Below are positions 11,926 to 25,680 of a DNA stretch of 64,000 bases, piece by piece (within the stretch, counting starts at the first letter, position 1; every line of letters starts with the position of its first letter). The stretch is taken from contig CM070713.1 of the NCBI GenBank assembly GCA_036346275.1, forward strand, positions 78,298,382 to 78,362,381, read 5' to 3'. Source of the stretch: Otatea glauca. Its lineage: Eukaryota > Streptophyta > Magnoliopsida > Poales > Poaceae. Both the position numbers and the translations under genes were made by a program. The notes under the pieces are model-generated. The model was not told the origin of the DNA. It saw only the letters and a program-made list of their open reading frames with translations, and ran no database searches.

Positions 11926-14900
11926 TGTAACATCTCGAAAAATGCAATAATATAAAAAATCATATTTTGAATTTGAATATATTTATTTCTGATTTTTCTT
12001 GACATGGTTGAAATTTATTTGGATTTTCCCTGGATCTTTGTATTGAATGAAAAATCAAACAACTAGAATTAAAGAATGGATAATGGTAAAAAGATAAAAA
12101 GGTAAAAGATAAATTTTGGAAAAATTACCATGGAACCCTAACCATACTGGTAAGTCAGTAAAATCAACAAGTAAAATTTTATTCACAGAAAAAAATGGGT
12201 AAATAAAATGAATGACACCTCTTTTGACTAGAAACAGTACAAGCCAGAATTAATGAAAAATATTAGAAGTTTATCTGGATCTGGAAAAATTACCAAATCA
12301 CCCTCAGTGTAAAACCTATCCCTGGTAAAAATATCAGGATTTTATCATGTCGGAAAATCCCTCTAATAATTCAAAAACAGAAACAATTAAAAACTAGGAA
12401 TCCTAATGTCAGAATTTTTATAAAATATTCACTTGATTTTTGAGTTAAAATTTTTATGGAGATATCCTTAAGACAAAATTAATCCCTATAAAAAGTTTGG
12501 AAAGTAATTAATATGATTTACATCCCAAAATAAATAAAATACCGAAATTCAAATCCTGTACAAGTCCACAGTGTCAGAATTTTAACTAATTCATTGTAAG
12601 ATATTTTAGTCCAAAATTTTTACTGGACATTAGAAACTACCAGGAGACCTCAGTAAAAAAGTTGTATAAAATTTGATGGTGATTTGATAGCCATTTTAAT
12701 GCCTAACATGGAGCTGTCCCGGCCAGACTTATCCTTTGTCTCGCTTTCCCTCGATGACATGTGGGCCAACTCCTTTTTCCGTAACCGTTCACTGGAAGCA
12801 ACGGGAAAACGTCTCTCTCACTGACCGGTGGTCCCGGACCCCACCTGGCAGTCTATTCTCCCCTCCTCCTTTCTTTCTCGCGAGCTCCCGAGCCCTCTCG
12901 CACCCGAGTCTTGCACCTCTGCGTCTCCACGCAATTCACGTCGCCTCTGCCCGACTAAAGCCACGGCTGTCCTCGTGTTTCCCGCGCCATACCTGGTCAT
13001 TTCTTTGTCGCCTCCAGTGCCGCACGTCGCCGAAAGAGACCTTGCGCTTTCTCGCCGTGCTGCGCAAAATCAGTCGCAACTCCCTTTCGAATTCAAACAC
13101 TGTGAAGCCAACTTCTCGCGGCTATAAATACCAACCCAGCGTCGCATTGAGCTCCCCTTATCTCTCAGCTACTCCCAGAACCAACCAATCAAGCCAAAAT
13201 CGTGTTCTTCGCCATTTTCGCCAGAAAAACCGAAAAGGGGGAGAAACTTCAATTCGGGCGAAACTGGTATCAATCCTTGAAATTGATTCCCCCTCTAGCT
13301 CCATTCGACATCCTAGTTTACTGATCACACCGAAATTCCATCTCTTTTCACCTGTAGAACATCCTCACCGGGCGCTTTTCTTCCTCACGGCCGTGACGGT
13401 GGCGCCCAACCCGCCACTTCTCCGAGCAAGCCAACCACCAAAATGGAACCCCGGCGTCACGTGGATGCTTAAAACGCTACCGATTCCACCGGAGCTAGCT
13501 TCCATTTCTTCCCCGGCGAACCGCACCTCCCTCCGCCGCATGCCACCGGTGGCAGCCCACTTAGGCCGTCCCCGTCGGTGAGCGACCCCACCCCCGTGTG
13601 CGCGACGCCCCATCGGTGCTCTCGGTCTTGGTCGGCGAACCCTCCGCCGCTCCTTCGCGGCCGGCGAGCAGCCCTAGCGCCGCCTCTGCTTTCGGTCGCT
13701 GCGCAGTGGGCCCGTCCTGTCAGCCGGTTGAAGCGTTCTCAGTGCAACGGTAAAAGACGCTTTCGGTTCTCTGAAAACGTATTTTCATTTTTCAGTTTAT
13801 TTCAATACCCGAGCCAATTCAAATGCTTGTAGATTTTGCATTATAGCTCCAATTTGAGTGAAATCAACTTCTATATTCATCTAAAATCAAGTAGTTTCAG
13901 AATATGCAATAACATTTTGAAAATGTTCACTGGATAAATTTGAAATTCAAATTTAAAGAAGAGGCTTAAATAAGTGCTACATATTAAAAAGTTGTAACCA
14001 AACTTAAAAATGAATCGAACCAATTTTGGTGAAATACTCATGTTTCCAGGAGTTCAAATAAGTAAAAATATTTAAATTTCATTATTGTTTGAAATACTTT
14101 CTATTAAAGGTTGTTTTCAATGCACTAGATATTTAAATATACATAATTTGAGTAAAAGAAATATAGAATAAGTAAAAATTGAATTCTAATATTGTCATGG
14201 AAGTAGAATACCTTAATTTACCAAAAAAATTAATATATGAATTTGATTTAAACTATCTTGAAAAAAATGTGAAATAACTTAAGTATAAAATGTATATGCA
14301 TATGCATATAGAATCAAATAGTCAATATAGAGATCAAATGAATTCAAATGATCACCAAAACAGTTTTGCTATATTCCTAGCAGTACAAAGATTCCAGATA
14401 TAAAATAATATGTAAAGTTTAATAGGTAAAACAATAAATGTTTAATAGCCAAAGTGTAAATACTTGCATGATATAAATAGCTATAACTTTCACAAATAAA
14501 CTCTGAATTTAATGAAACCAAATCCTATAGCCCTGAAAAATAAGTACTCTTACTGTTTATACAAAAATACCTTATGTTTGTGCAAAGATGAAATAAAATA
14601 ATGTTAGACCCTAATGATCACTTATAGGAAAAACATTTCGGATAAAAGCCAATTACGGCGAAACCAACTTTAAATCATTTCTAATGTCATGCCCTATTAA
14701 TGCCTGAAGAATGGATTAATAATCTTATAAGGTGTAGCCGCAACTGTAAGCGAAATCCGGTTCGCTTCATCGTTAACCTTGTGGTCATGTATACTATTTC
14801 AACAACAAATAAAATAGCTCGTCTTTATAGTAAAATGTATAATATCAGTTTGGAAATAATATTTGGGATATGGTATACCATATTCTGGAAAAATATTTCA

Positions 14901-17286
14901 TTTACAACTTGTGTTCCAATTAAATCTTGCTAGTCGAATACCCATAAAAATTATAGTTTTCGTAACCTTTTATGTCACATAAGCGTTTTCAGTTATGAGA
15001 ATAATGTCTCGTCTAAAAGCTAAAATATATGAAATCAGCCTAGATTTGTTTATCGAAGTATATGCTATCCAATCCCGAAGAAATGATTTGATTTCGTCAT
15101 GTTTTGCATATAAACTTTAATAGTCGAATAACCCTTAGTTTTATGTTTAATGAACCTTGCCGTAATCGGAATAGATGAACATTGTAATAAGGAATTTGTA
15201 GCTAATAAATTTGTATCACTAGAACCTTCTTAATAACCATAAATAAATCTAATTAGCTAGCTATCAATCATAACTTATTTAAAACCTCTCATATGCAAAA
15301 TCTTAAGCTTAAGTGCTATTTGCATAACTCTTTAACTAGTGTTCCAATTCTTTTAATCCAAATAATTTTAGCATCTATAATTCGAAATCGTAAATACTGA
15401 AATTCATAATTTTAGCCTCTTGAATTCGTAATTCAAGAATAGATAATCTGTTAAAGAAACTATGTTTTGTTTGTCAAAGCCATTAAGCTTAATAATAAAG
15501 TAATTTCTTAAATAATCCAAACTCTAAAGTGTTCCTGTTTTCTGCAATGAATCTTTATTTGATTTTCTGTCTATCTTCTTTTTGCCCTTATTGAAGTTTC
15601 TTATTTGCTATATTTTCCGATTGATCGACGTGTAGAATCCGACGTCCCTTCCTCCGTCGTTGCCTCCGTCATCTGCGACCGTGCCTTCGTCGTAAGCGAT
15701 ATATAAGCAAGGCAAGCACCCCCTTTGACCATCTTGATCCCAGAATTTAATTTGCATTGTTTATTAAAATGTTTCATTCATACGTTTACTTTCAGTAAAT
15801 TCGCTATTTTGTGGTAAAGGTAGTTATACCTGTTGTCTCATGAAACTTCCTTGATAAGTATGAATATGTGAACCTTGATAAACATAGATTGAGGTTAGAC
15901 AATTACTTAATGTCATTGTGGGTATATGCGATTACTTCTATCCATGCTTAGCCATGCTTTTAGAACAAATGAGAATGATGATCAGATCAAAATTTGTTTC
16001 TTAAGAAATGGAAAATGTTGGAAATAAAGCTGTTGGTTATGGGTATTTTGATTAAAAACCCAAAATAAAACTATGGTTTTGATGCGGACGATTATTGGCA
16101 ATAGCCGGAGGTGCAGAGGGATTTGCACGTAGTGTAGGGTGGAGTATCGCCCGTGTCGGATTAAGGATCGAGCAATGGGACGCTATAGATCCAAAAATTT
16201 CGTACAACCACGAGAGCTTGTATGGGCGGGTCTTAGCCTATTAAGTTGTTTAGGTGTGGCTTTGCATCTAAGGAAGGCGGGAGAATTGCACAGGCATTCC
16301 GGTTCGGTCTGTCTATAAGGGGTCTACTTACCAATGCAACGGTGTACGCCTTGCCGTGGACAGAAACGTGGTGTTGGGTGTGTTGTGAAAGGAACCACGT
16401 CTTGGGTGAGTGTTTCTGTTTTCATGGCAAGGGCCAAACGTCCCGGGCTGGTTCAAAGCCACGTCTAGATAATGTAATGGCTCTGTATGATCTCCTTGCC
16501 GACACACCAAAGGAAGTGTGTTAACTGATCTGGCGAAAAGGTTGATCATTCCTTGTGGGTAAAGTGTACACCTCTGCAGAGTGTAAATCTAATTAATTAG
16601 CCGTGTCCGCGGTCAAGGACACTTGGTGAAGTCATTCCAATGTTAATCTTTTGTATTTCCAAAAATTGGGTTTGGTTTGGAACTTGTTTAGCAGGTTTTG
16701 CTTTATGTCAAAGGATCGACATTGTTGGATTCCATTTCTGGATTATTCGATGCTCGCGAAGGATTGTGAGTAATACTTATGCTTTACTTATTTCATATCA
16801 GTCAAATATGCTTTTACAGATTTCGATTGCAAATAACTTGTTTTTACATTATCAATTCTGCTTTATGCAATTTAACTGTAGTAGCCTCCTTTGAAATGGC
16901 ATGCATATATTATAGGCTTTGCTCAAGTCTTGCGGAGTACGAAAGTACTCACCCTTGCTTATATGTGGTTTTTAGGTGGATAAGTTAGCGAAGCTTCGAA
17001 GGTTTCTTTCGTCGCAGGTTGCGGATTTTTCTTCGGCGTGATCTTTCTAGGGATTATGCCTTGTCAGTTGCCTGTTGGTTTTGGATGGGCACACTACAAG
17101 ACTTTGCTTCTTTTGCTACTATATCTCTGAGTTGTAAGATTTTCTTTATGTAATAGCTTCCGCTTAATAATATTCGTTGTATGGTTGTGATTTCAATTGT
17201 TGTAAACATGTGAGTGCTAGCTACTGATCCAGGGAATGGCACAGTAATCACATGGAGGTTCCTGTTCATCAGAACAGGGTCTCACA
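11926..17286 (+). mobile_element. Very long solo LTR (5361 bp), probably gypsy-type
   Basis: It starts 'tgtaacatctcgaaaaatgc' and ends 'gaacagggtctcaca', the TG...CA pattern of LTRs. The direct 5-bp duplication TGTAT flanks it on both sides (11921-11925 and 17287-17291). No gag-pol coding, primer-binding site or second LTR was seen within it or near it in this orientation, so it reads as a solo LTR left by recombination. It contains a GC-rich section (12.7-13.8 kb) with a TATA box, then a long AT-rich section. The open frame at 12736-13581 has no domain and is treated as non-coding LTR sequence. The superfamily is inferred only from the end sequences and size. Confidence 0.75.
13121..13130 (+). 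promoter_or_regulatory. TATA box inside the solo LTR
   Basis: 'gctataaata' sits in the GC-rich part, just where an LTR U3 promoter would be expected, followed by 'ccaacccagcgtcgcattg'. It is the best TATA element in the LTR. Activity is unknown. Confidence 0.5.
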
Positions 17287-17291
17287 TGTAT

Positions 17292-18345
17292 GCATATTAT
17301 TCAAAAATATAATATTAAAAATACCCATATGATTTGTTGTCATCCCGCTTTATAAACATTTCATTAAATGTTTTATCGCATACTTTATTTTACTAAAGTC
17401 TGCTATGTTATGGGTATTGGTAGTTGTACCTATTGCTTCATAGAACTTCCTTGATAAGTATGGATTTGTGAACCTTGATAACCCTAGAATAGTATAGACA
17501 GTAATTGATATCAATCTGGGTTACTCACACATAGTGTTATGCTTAGCCATACTTAAATGAACATAAAACTTGATATGTTTAAAAATGTTGGATATGACAA
17601 CTTAATGGGTATGACCTTTCTTGGTTGGTATTTTGATCAAAATGAAAATAAAACTATGATTTTGATGCGGGCAATTATTGGCAATAGCCGGGTGTACAAG
17701 GGACTTGTACGTAGTGTAGGTGGAGATTATTGCCCGTGTCGATTAAGGACCGAACTACGTGTTCGTTAAACCCAAGAATTTACCGTACAACCACAAGTGC
17801 TGGTATGGGACAGTCTTAACCTATTAAGTTGCTTAAAACTAGCTTTGCACATTGGTAGGCTGGAGTAGTACGAGCTTCTTCAGTGACTGGTTGCTCGTAG
17901 GGCGCCGCACCGAGGTGTTGGGAGTCACGTTTGCTAATATAACGGTGAATGCCATACTATGGACATACTTAATCATTATTGTGCGATGATGTGCAAACAT
18001 AAATACCATAATACGGGTTTGACGTCACCGGCCGGTGCAAAGTTAGGGTTAAACAATGTAACGGTTTTGTTATGATCTCTTGCCGACACACCAAAGGAAG
18101 TGTGTTCTTGGCACAGCAAAAGAGGTTGATCATTACTTGTGGGTAAAGCCGTACAACTCTGCGAGTGTAAAACTTTTAAAAGCCGTTCCGCGTTATGGGA
18201 AATCTTGTGCGACACATTCATTTATCGAAAATGGGGCTCTTTTTCTTATCAGGGGAACCCTACTCTGAGGCATAGGGATTTTAATAATACGGTAATTTTG
18301 TATATGTACCCAATGAATAAATAAAATTTAGTTCTTTTCCCCCAA
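17292..18345 (+). repeat. Diverged relative of the solo LTR's inner sequence
   Basis: Sequence after the LTR's target duplication again resembles the LTR. 17400-18150 aligns with about 15790-16560: 'cttccttgataagtatg', 'attattggcaatagccg', 'gtgtcg.attaagga' and 'gccgacacaccaaaggaag' occur in the same order with many substitutions. It looks like a remnant of an older element of a related family into which the new element inserted. Confidence 0.7.
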
Positions 18346-18899
18346 ATAGTTGTGTATACAGGATCCTTGCTGAAATCGACACTCGCTCCTCGTCGTTGGT
18401 GCCATCTATTGTGACGGATCGATAGCGGTGGCATTTATAACTTCACACGTCCAACGGAACAAGATCTAGACTGGCACTGCACGCCAACGGTACGGCGTGC
18501 CTGGACTTGTGCCTAGATCTGATCAAAGACGAATCGAGCCAATACAGCACACCACGCCCCAAAGCCTGTTGAGCCCCAAAGCCGGTTGAGTCCGTGCCGT
18601 GCTAGAACGGCATGGCCGACTCCCACGATTAAAGCTAGCTAGACTAGGATTAATTGCAAGGCTCCTGTGCACAAGTTGGTAGAGTACTTGTTGCCATGTA
18701 TGGGTGCCGGAAAACAAACACAGTGCCATCAATGCATCCATCGATTAAGTCAAGGTTGCGATTGATTTCTCACCAAGAACTCAAGAATCTCACTTAACTC
18801 CTATGGTGCCAAAAGGCTGCAAGCCTTAAATACTACTTATATTAAAGTTGAAAGAGTTCCTGACCAAAAACCCTCCAACGTGTCCTCCCTCTATAAAAG
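18346..18899. other. Repeat-derived spacer
   Basis: It contains phrases such as 'gtccgtgccgtgctagaacgg' that resemble GC-rich low-copy repeats near 10600-10680 ('ggccgtgctaggcctcg'). No gene was recognised. Confidence 0.3.
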
Positions 18900-19213
18900 C
18901 TTCTAAAATATATATAATTACGCCATCTTTTTTTAAAAAAAAGATCTTTTGGTTCAGCAAAATCGCTAATCCTTCATGAAAGAACCCCAAATAAATACAA
19001 AAAACGGGTAATTACGTAAATCATTTCAAGCTTTTTTTTAAGAAGGACCTTTCGGTTCTACAAAATCACGGATCCTTCGTGAGAGGATCCCAAATAAATG
19101 CAAAAAATAACGTAATTACGTTTATATCTTTTTAACCGTTTCACGAGTTTTCTCGATTTGCTCGCGTTAGAGAGCAGCGATCGAGACGTGACACGCCGCG
19201 GTCACTCATCTAG
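18900..19213 (+). mobile_element. Helitron-type 3' end (family B)
   Basis: The region ends 'cgagacgtgacacgccgcgg' and then 'tcactcatCTAG|T'. A GTGAC/GTCAC stem lies upstream of CTAG. The last 70 bp align with 62436-62505 ('tttctcgatttg', 'cgcgtt', 'gagcagcg', 'cacgccgcg'), where the hairpin is perfect. Upstream it carries the same kind of 'aaagatcttttggttc' / 'ccttcgtgagag' degenerate repeats. The 5' end was not fixed. Confidence 0.6.
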
Positions 19214-20620
19214 TTGATTCTACTTTTGGATGCAACTTGAATTTGTGAGCTGATCTCTCCTGTCGTTACCAGAATAGGGAGAAAGGAACAGACGGTGTGA
19301 TATTCCAATCATATATGGAGGCCAATGGAGGAGGTACATATATAGGGTTCCCTAAGAATGCTTGTACTACTACAAGCATTAGTGCATTGGTTTAGTATGA
19401 TAAATACGGGCAATAATTAAGCTTCTTAAATGGAACTGGTTCTTATCCCTTTCTTCTAAAAGAATATAACGGACACAATCATGGGCTGATGGCATTCCAG
19501 AGAGAGATTTTTTTTCTTTTGTGCTGGAAAATTTCTTCTCTTGTTTATAGGAAGAGTGACGGCTCCGCACTCCATTTCTTCCACCAATCCACTCCTACAA
19601 ATCAGACCTTACAGTGGCTTTTCCAATCCTAAGAAAGCGACTGAAACCAAAAGAGCACCCTAAATTCTCGCCTTTTTTTCCTACATATATGTGATGTCTA
19701 TGTGAACATTCCATTGAAGCATTGACTCACAAATGTGTTACTAGCTAGTGGTATTATATAATCCTGAGTCAGGGTTAGGGGTAAAGCAAAGTACGTACGC
19801 AAGCAGGAGCAGCACATGTAACCTTGTTGTCATCAATTTGCACATATATATATAAACTCCATCTAAATCAGACATGGCATTTCTGCAGAGCAATCACTGT
19901 ATGATTAATCCCATACTACAGTATTATACAGACGGTGACAGTGTGGAATTAATCAAGCTAGTTGCAGTGCAGAATCCGTGATCTGCTTTAATTTTGTCGT
20001 GTGTAGCAAAATTCCTGCAAGTGCTTAATCAAGCTCTTCCCTCTACGAAAGAAAACCTTGCTACATCATTGCTACCTGGCCGTTTTCCTACCAGCCATGC
20101 ATGTCTATGTGCATAATACATGCTCCTCTCCGGATCCACCCTTTTGTTTAGCTGATTGAGTGGGCGCTGTCTCCTTACAGAAATGGCTTGTGCAGTTGTG
20201 CATGGACAGCACTAGCCTAGTAGTAGCAATAGTACAGTATTCATTGTTGAGTCATTTTCAATGCAGCCTAGCGATTAACGACGCCCTTTGCTGCATCAAA
20301 TCCTCCCGAGAGAACATAATTTTCACTTGAAAATAACTAGGAAAAAGTTCGTATAACACCGTAAACTTCGCTTGAAAGTCCATTCAGAACCTCAAACAAT
20401 GAAACCAGACATCTAATCCTCCAAACTTTGCAATCCAGTTCAAATAACACCATAAACCGATTTTACATGATGGTATTATCCGTGTGACACGATGAGTGAA
20501 TAGTTTTGCCACATAGGATGACACGTTGAGTAAATTTAGATGAATGACAAATAAAACTCAAAAAGGCTTCCCCTATTCGAAGTAGAGAGAGAGAGAGAGG
20601 GAGTCACAACCCACAAGGGG
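19214..20620. other. Intergenic, no gene seen
   Basis: AT-rich spacer. A GA microsatellite lies at 20584-20600. 20340-20520 reads like a common grass dispersed repeat ('aaaccagacatctaatcctc') but its ends were not found. Confidence 0.35.
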
Positions 20621-20739
20621 CGGCGGCTATGGAAGCGCGGTTTGAAGGTTGGTGGAGGAGAAACCCCTATGAGTCCTACCTATCATTGATCCAATTTGGC
20701 CTAGCCAGTATGTCATTCTATATAGTAAAACCACCTACT

Positions 20740-21010
20740 TATCGCGCGACGCGAGCAGGATTAAAAAAACCGTTTTGGAAAAAATCATTCGAAAATCGAG
20801 AAAAATCGTTAGAAACCGAAGAGTTAAGAAATAAAAATTTTGGGATTTTTTTTTCAAAAATCGAAAACCGTTCTGTTTTCATCGAAAACCAACCTACCAA
20901 TTGAATGTTCCTTAAATATGGGTTTTAAGCGGTTTACCTCGCATAATTTTTTTGAATTTTTTACAAAATTTAATTAGATCGGTTTACCGACCGATTTAAA
21001 TCTTGAACGC
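20740..21010. repeat. AT-rich repeat with 'gaaaatcg' motifs
   Basis: It is a run of short recurring words such as 'tcgaaaatcgagaaaaatcg' and 'accgaccgattt'. Similar words recur at 25710-25850 and 26380-26470 ('gtcgaaaatcgatcgattttt'). They may be sub-terminal repeats of one transposon family; boundaries could not be set. Confidence 0.35.
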
Positions 21011-21649
21011 AATAGTAAAGTTGAAAACCACGTTCTCAAGCGGTTTTCGCGCACGCGAGGGCGAGGCCGTGGCAGGCAGCCGCAATGATTGATCCGGCCC
21101 GCTCGATGGCCGTCGTCAGCAAATATTCCCTGAGGCTCAGAGACAGCGATCGACCTGTAATTGCGTCGCATTGCACATTTGCACTGCAGTTAATCGCATT
21201 AATTCGATCTCTCTCCTCGCGCGGCGTTGCTGCGGCATAATTCGTGGGTGCTGCGCCTGCGTGCATGGATGTATATGGCCGGGGAGGTGGCTTGGCGGGG
21301 TGGGAAAACGGTTGTCTGCAAGTAAGCTGCAATGCCTCGGCTGGTTGGACTTGGACACTGACCCGGGCAGGCATGCATACGCTGCAATGTGTCCACGCGC
21401 TGGACTCAGCTTGCTTCTCCTCGCCTTCCTAGCTCGTGAAAGCTAAGGCGTCTCCCGATCCATCGAGGGGATCGATCGAATCCTAGCTTGGGGGAGAACT
21501 GAAGAGCGCCCCTGTGGCGACAAAATTCGCCTCCCAATCAGTCGCCGGCCAAGCAGCCATATATTCCCTTTCAGCCCGTGCCTTGTCGAGATCGATCCCC
21601 CTCCTCGCTGCACCGGTGCCGGAGAACGTGCATCACGTGCCGCGATAAA

Positions 21650-23115
21650 TAAAAACCTTGTCGTGGTCTCTATTGTGTAGAGATGGTTTTAAGCTAGTTT
21701 TGAATCCAATAAATGTGTTGTTTCTAAAATTGGAACTTTTATTGGAAAAGGATATGAGAGCGGAGGCTTGTTCCGCTTGTCTGTAATGGACATGAATAAA
21801 ATTGTGAATCATGTTTGTAATCATGAGACTGATGTTTGGCATTCACGACTTTGTCATATTAATCTTGGTTGCATGATGCGGTTAGCCAGTATGAATTTAA
21901 TCCCAAAATTTACCCAAGTCAAAGGTTCTAAGTGTCAAGTATGTGTGCAATCTAAGCAACCTCGCAAGCCTCACAAGGCGTGAGGCGAAACTTGGCACCG
22001 TTAGAACTAGTTCATACCGATTTATCACGAGATGAGCGGGAGTTGACAAAGGGTGGTAAGAGGTATTTCATGACTTTGATTGATGATTCTACTAGATATT
22101 GCTATGTGTATTTATTAAAGTCAAAAGATGAGGCTTTTCACTATTTTAAGATCTATAAAGCTGAAGCTGAGAACCAACTTGAGAGAAAAATCAAGCGGGT
22201 TAGGTCGATCGTGGTGGAGAATACTTTTCTAATGAGTTTAATTTATTCGTGAGGAACATGGAATAATCCATGAGAGGACGCCTCCCTATTCGCCCCAATC
22301 AAATGGGGTTGCCGAAAGAAAGAACCGTACTCTAACTGAGATGGTTAACGCCATGTTAGAAACAGCGGGACTTTTCAAGGAATGGTGGGGTGAGGCTATA
22401 TTGACTGCTTGTCATGTCCTAAACAGGGTTCCTACAAAGAATAAAGAAATCACACCATTCGAGGAATGGGAGAGGAAAAGATTAAATTTCTCCTATTTAC
22501 GTACTTGAATTTGTTTGGCTAAAGTGAATGTGCCTATCCCAAAGAAGCGTAAACTTGGACCAAAAACCGTTGATTGTGTCTTCATTGGTTATGCTTTTCA
22601 CAGCATTGGATATAGATTCTTAATAGTGAAATCTGGAGTACCTGATATGAATGAAGGTACAATTTTTGAGTCCAATGATGCCACATTCTTTGAGGACTTA
22701 TTTCCTATGAAAGAGACACTTAGCTCATCTGGCCAAGAATCTATCTTCTCTCCTAAACCTTCCACTCCTATACAAATTGAGCCCATTTTGAGAAAAATCC
22801 AATAGATGAGGGCAATGAAGTAACTCGTAAGAGTAAGAGACTAAGGACTACAAAGTCTTTTGGTGATGACTTCATTGTATATCTAGTGGATGATACTCCA
22901 AGAACCATTGAGGAGGCTTATTCATCTCGGAATGACTATTGGAAGGAAGGTCAGTGAGATGAATTCCATCTTGAGCAATGGAACTTGGGAAGTTGTTGAA
23001 CGTCCATATGGGTGTAAACCTTGTAGGATGTAAGTGGGTGTTCAAGAAAAAGTGAGGCACGATGGTACGATTGAAAAGTACAAGGCAAGGCTTGTGGCCA
23101 AGGGTTATACCGAGA
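21650..23115 (+). mobile_element. Truncated Ty1/copia pol fragment
   Basis: Broken pol reads in order. The GAG-pre-integrase zinc region comes first ('HSRLCHINLGCM', then 'CQVCVQSKQ', at 21768-21983). The integrase core follows ('LELVHTDLS', 'MTLIDDSTRYCYVYLLKSK', 22000-22200), then 'PPYSPQSNGVAERKNRTL' and 'VFIGYAFHSIGYRFLIV' (22290-22800). Last is the start of reverse transcriptase ('NGTWEVVERPYG', 'KYKARLVAKGYT') ending at about 23112. Stops and frameshifts separate the blocks (for example TGA after 'KPHKA', and a stop at 22505-22507). No LTRs, gag, protease or RNase H are present. The element is dead and has lost both ends. Confidence 0.9.
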
Positions 23116-25680
23116 GAAGAAGGCGATGTTGCGCTGCCTGGCCCAGCAAGAAACCATTCATCCCCCACATTATATCTATTAGATATTGGCAGATCATACA
23201 TTGTTAAACACAAAGATGTATCATAATACGTACATGGGCAGTACGTACGTAGTACTGTCACACTGTCAGAGAGAGAGAGAGAGAGATCTAGGACTTTGAT
23301 GATCAGATATGGGTTCTGATGAGGGTCCCTGTCCTTGCTTTTTCCTCTATTAAATGCTAATTTGCTTTCAAGAAACTCCTAAACTGACAGACCCTCATCA
23401 GGCAGGAATAGACAGGCGAGGAGAAGAAAAAAGCCGGCCGGGCAAAGGAAAGCAAATGAAAGGAAAATGACACCAACTGGCCGGGATTAAATGAGAGGTT
23501 GACAGCGCGCGAGCGCCTGATCGATCCATTGGCGCGAGCAAACCGCGCGCGCGCGCTCTCGCTGGATCGGTATATCCAGCGACAAACGTGGGATTTGATG
23601 CGTCGGCCTCCCAACAAGATGCTGCCCGATGATCCAAATCCTTCGCCTAATTAAGACAGAAAGAGACAGGCATATGTATGTACTGTACATGGTGATCGAT
23701 CACCAAACTAGCTATCTAGATTCATCTGCCCATGCATTAGTACCCAACAGTACTATAATAAACCAAGTGACAATTTTATTTGGCCATGCAATGCAATGCA
23801 TTATAATAGAGAGCCATTGATTTGTTTAGTGTATTTCTATTACTCTACTACCGAAGGAATTATAAATAAATACTAGCTAATCTGATCTATTAGATCGAAA
23901 AAATTATAATAAGCAAAGTGAGAATTCGTAGGAAAGAGTTAGAGCTAGCAGCTAGCCTGCAAGATCACACTAGTACACCGCTAGATAGATATATATATAT
24001 ATATACTAACAATGGTTCACGGGTCGAGCTGTATGAGTCACCAACAAGCGGATCAACAAGTTCGCAGTTCAGATATGGCCAATGCTGTCTTTCAATTTTC
24101 AAATAGATGGTATGGCCAATCCAGTGCTGATGTAAATGCACAAGGGACATGAACCTTACTGTGGACGTGGAGCCCCTGGCTTTTTCCATCGTACTGGAAG
24201 CCTGGAATGTGGCGGCAGCAGCAGCGGCTGAGCACTCGATTTCAGAAAGCACCGAGCCAAAAACAGACAGTTTCGGCATCACAGCAACAACGGTAGGTGA
24301 ACTACCCTACAATAATGCTGACAGCAACTCTCAAATGGAGTGCATCGATCAACAGCGAAGAAGCAGGAAAACGATGCGCTCTGTGGTCCAGGGACAGCTG
24401 CTTCAGCCTTCAGATGCCTGAAAACGTCCAAAAACACCATCTTTTCTTTTGGCTGATTCAGTAATATCCATTAGAAGCAGCTATCAGTTCAAAGTTTTAT
24501 TCTCAACACAAGAATATGCATATGTATATCAGTTATTCTCGGCAAGTTCAGTATATATAAGCAAATATCTCAGAATAATCACACGTAGTAGTTACAACTA
24601 CAGCATTCTAGCTAGTCCAAATGCTCCATGTCTGTTCTATGTCCACAGCCCTCAGGTAGAGAGAGAAACAAGGCACCGGCATGCATCTAAACGCTCCATC
24701 TCAGGAAGTGGTGTTCACTTCCAGATTGGGAAGCACAATTGTCCACTTCCTGACGAGTGGAATGCAACAGTGTCAGCAGCAAACATAAGGGAAGTGGTCC
24801 ACTTCTCCAGATTGGCAGATAGGATATATAGCACAAGTATGAAGTAACCACTTCATGCAGAATAATTTCTAATGGAACTGTTGCAGGAGAATATGTGCTA
24901 GCAATGAATACCGTGAAGGGGAGTGTGTAGGTGAGATCGTGGGGGGAGAAAGAGACTACGAGGACCGGCCAAAGACTACTGTTTCTGAAAGTTCTGAAAC
25001 TTGCTGCAGTCTGAAGTGTATGCCACTTAAGCAGCCCACAATAAGAGGTGCAAATTTGATGTTAATGTATCAGATATGTACATGCTTGCAAGATAATGTA
25101 TAAGCATGGACAAAAGATTCTGCTCTGTGAAAGAAAAGAATGGGAGATGAGGATGTTTACACTGGGGCCAGCCCCAGCATGATGTATCGCCGTTAGTGCT
25201 AAGTAGCTGGGAAAAGCTGCTACCTTGGCTGCAGAGTTTCTTAATTGGCATCGACGTACAGACAGAAAAAAAAAAAACCGAACAGGCAGAGAGAGAGGAG
25301 GGAGTACCATAGTATATATTTTTTTAATAATTTTATCCAAATATAGAATGTATTTTAGGTTTTCATGCAATATGATGTCCTTTTTATAGTGCTAATAAAT
25401 ATTTAGTTTTATTTGATATTCTCTGTATACATATATTAAATATAGTATTTAAAGATAATAATACAGGTAAACTAATATTTTTAATATCTTATTGTTTACG
25501 TGTCAAGAGAAGATAAGTCCCATAAACTTAAAAAGGAGTAACATTATAAACTCAGTAGTTATCGGTTTGGTTCTGTCTCGATCTGCAAACCTCTGGATGA
25601 GGAACTGACAGGTTTAAATGCGAGATCTATAACAAAGCCATCACAATGAGCGCTTCTGACATACACAATTCGGTAGTAGT
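23116..25680. other. Intergenic with microsatellites; one weak ORF
   Basis: It holds (GA)n at 23269-23286 and (TA)n at 23989-24005. A 90-codon open frame (24149-24421, plus) has an ordinary amino-acid mix, an Ala run and a natural stop, but no recognised domain. The direct words 'ggaagtggt.cacttc' recur at 24697-24810. It may contain a non-coding transcript or an exon; nothing stronger can be claimed. Confidence 0.3.

Noticed and set aside
12736..13581. 281-codon plus-strand open frame
   Set aside because: It lies inside the solo LTR, across its TATA box and leader, is Ser/Pro/Arg-rich and has no domain. It is GC-driven openness, not a gene.
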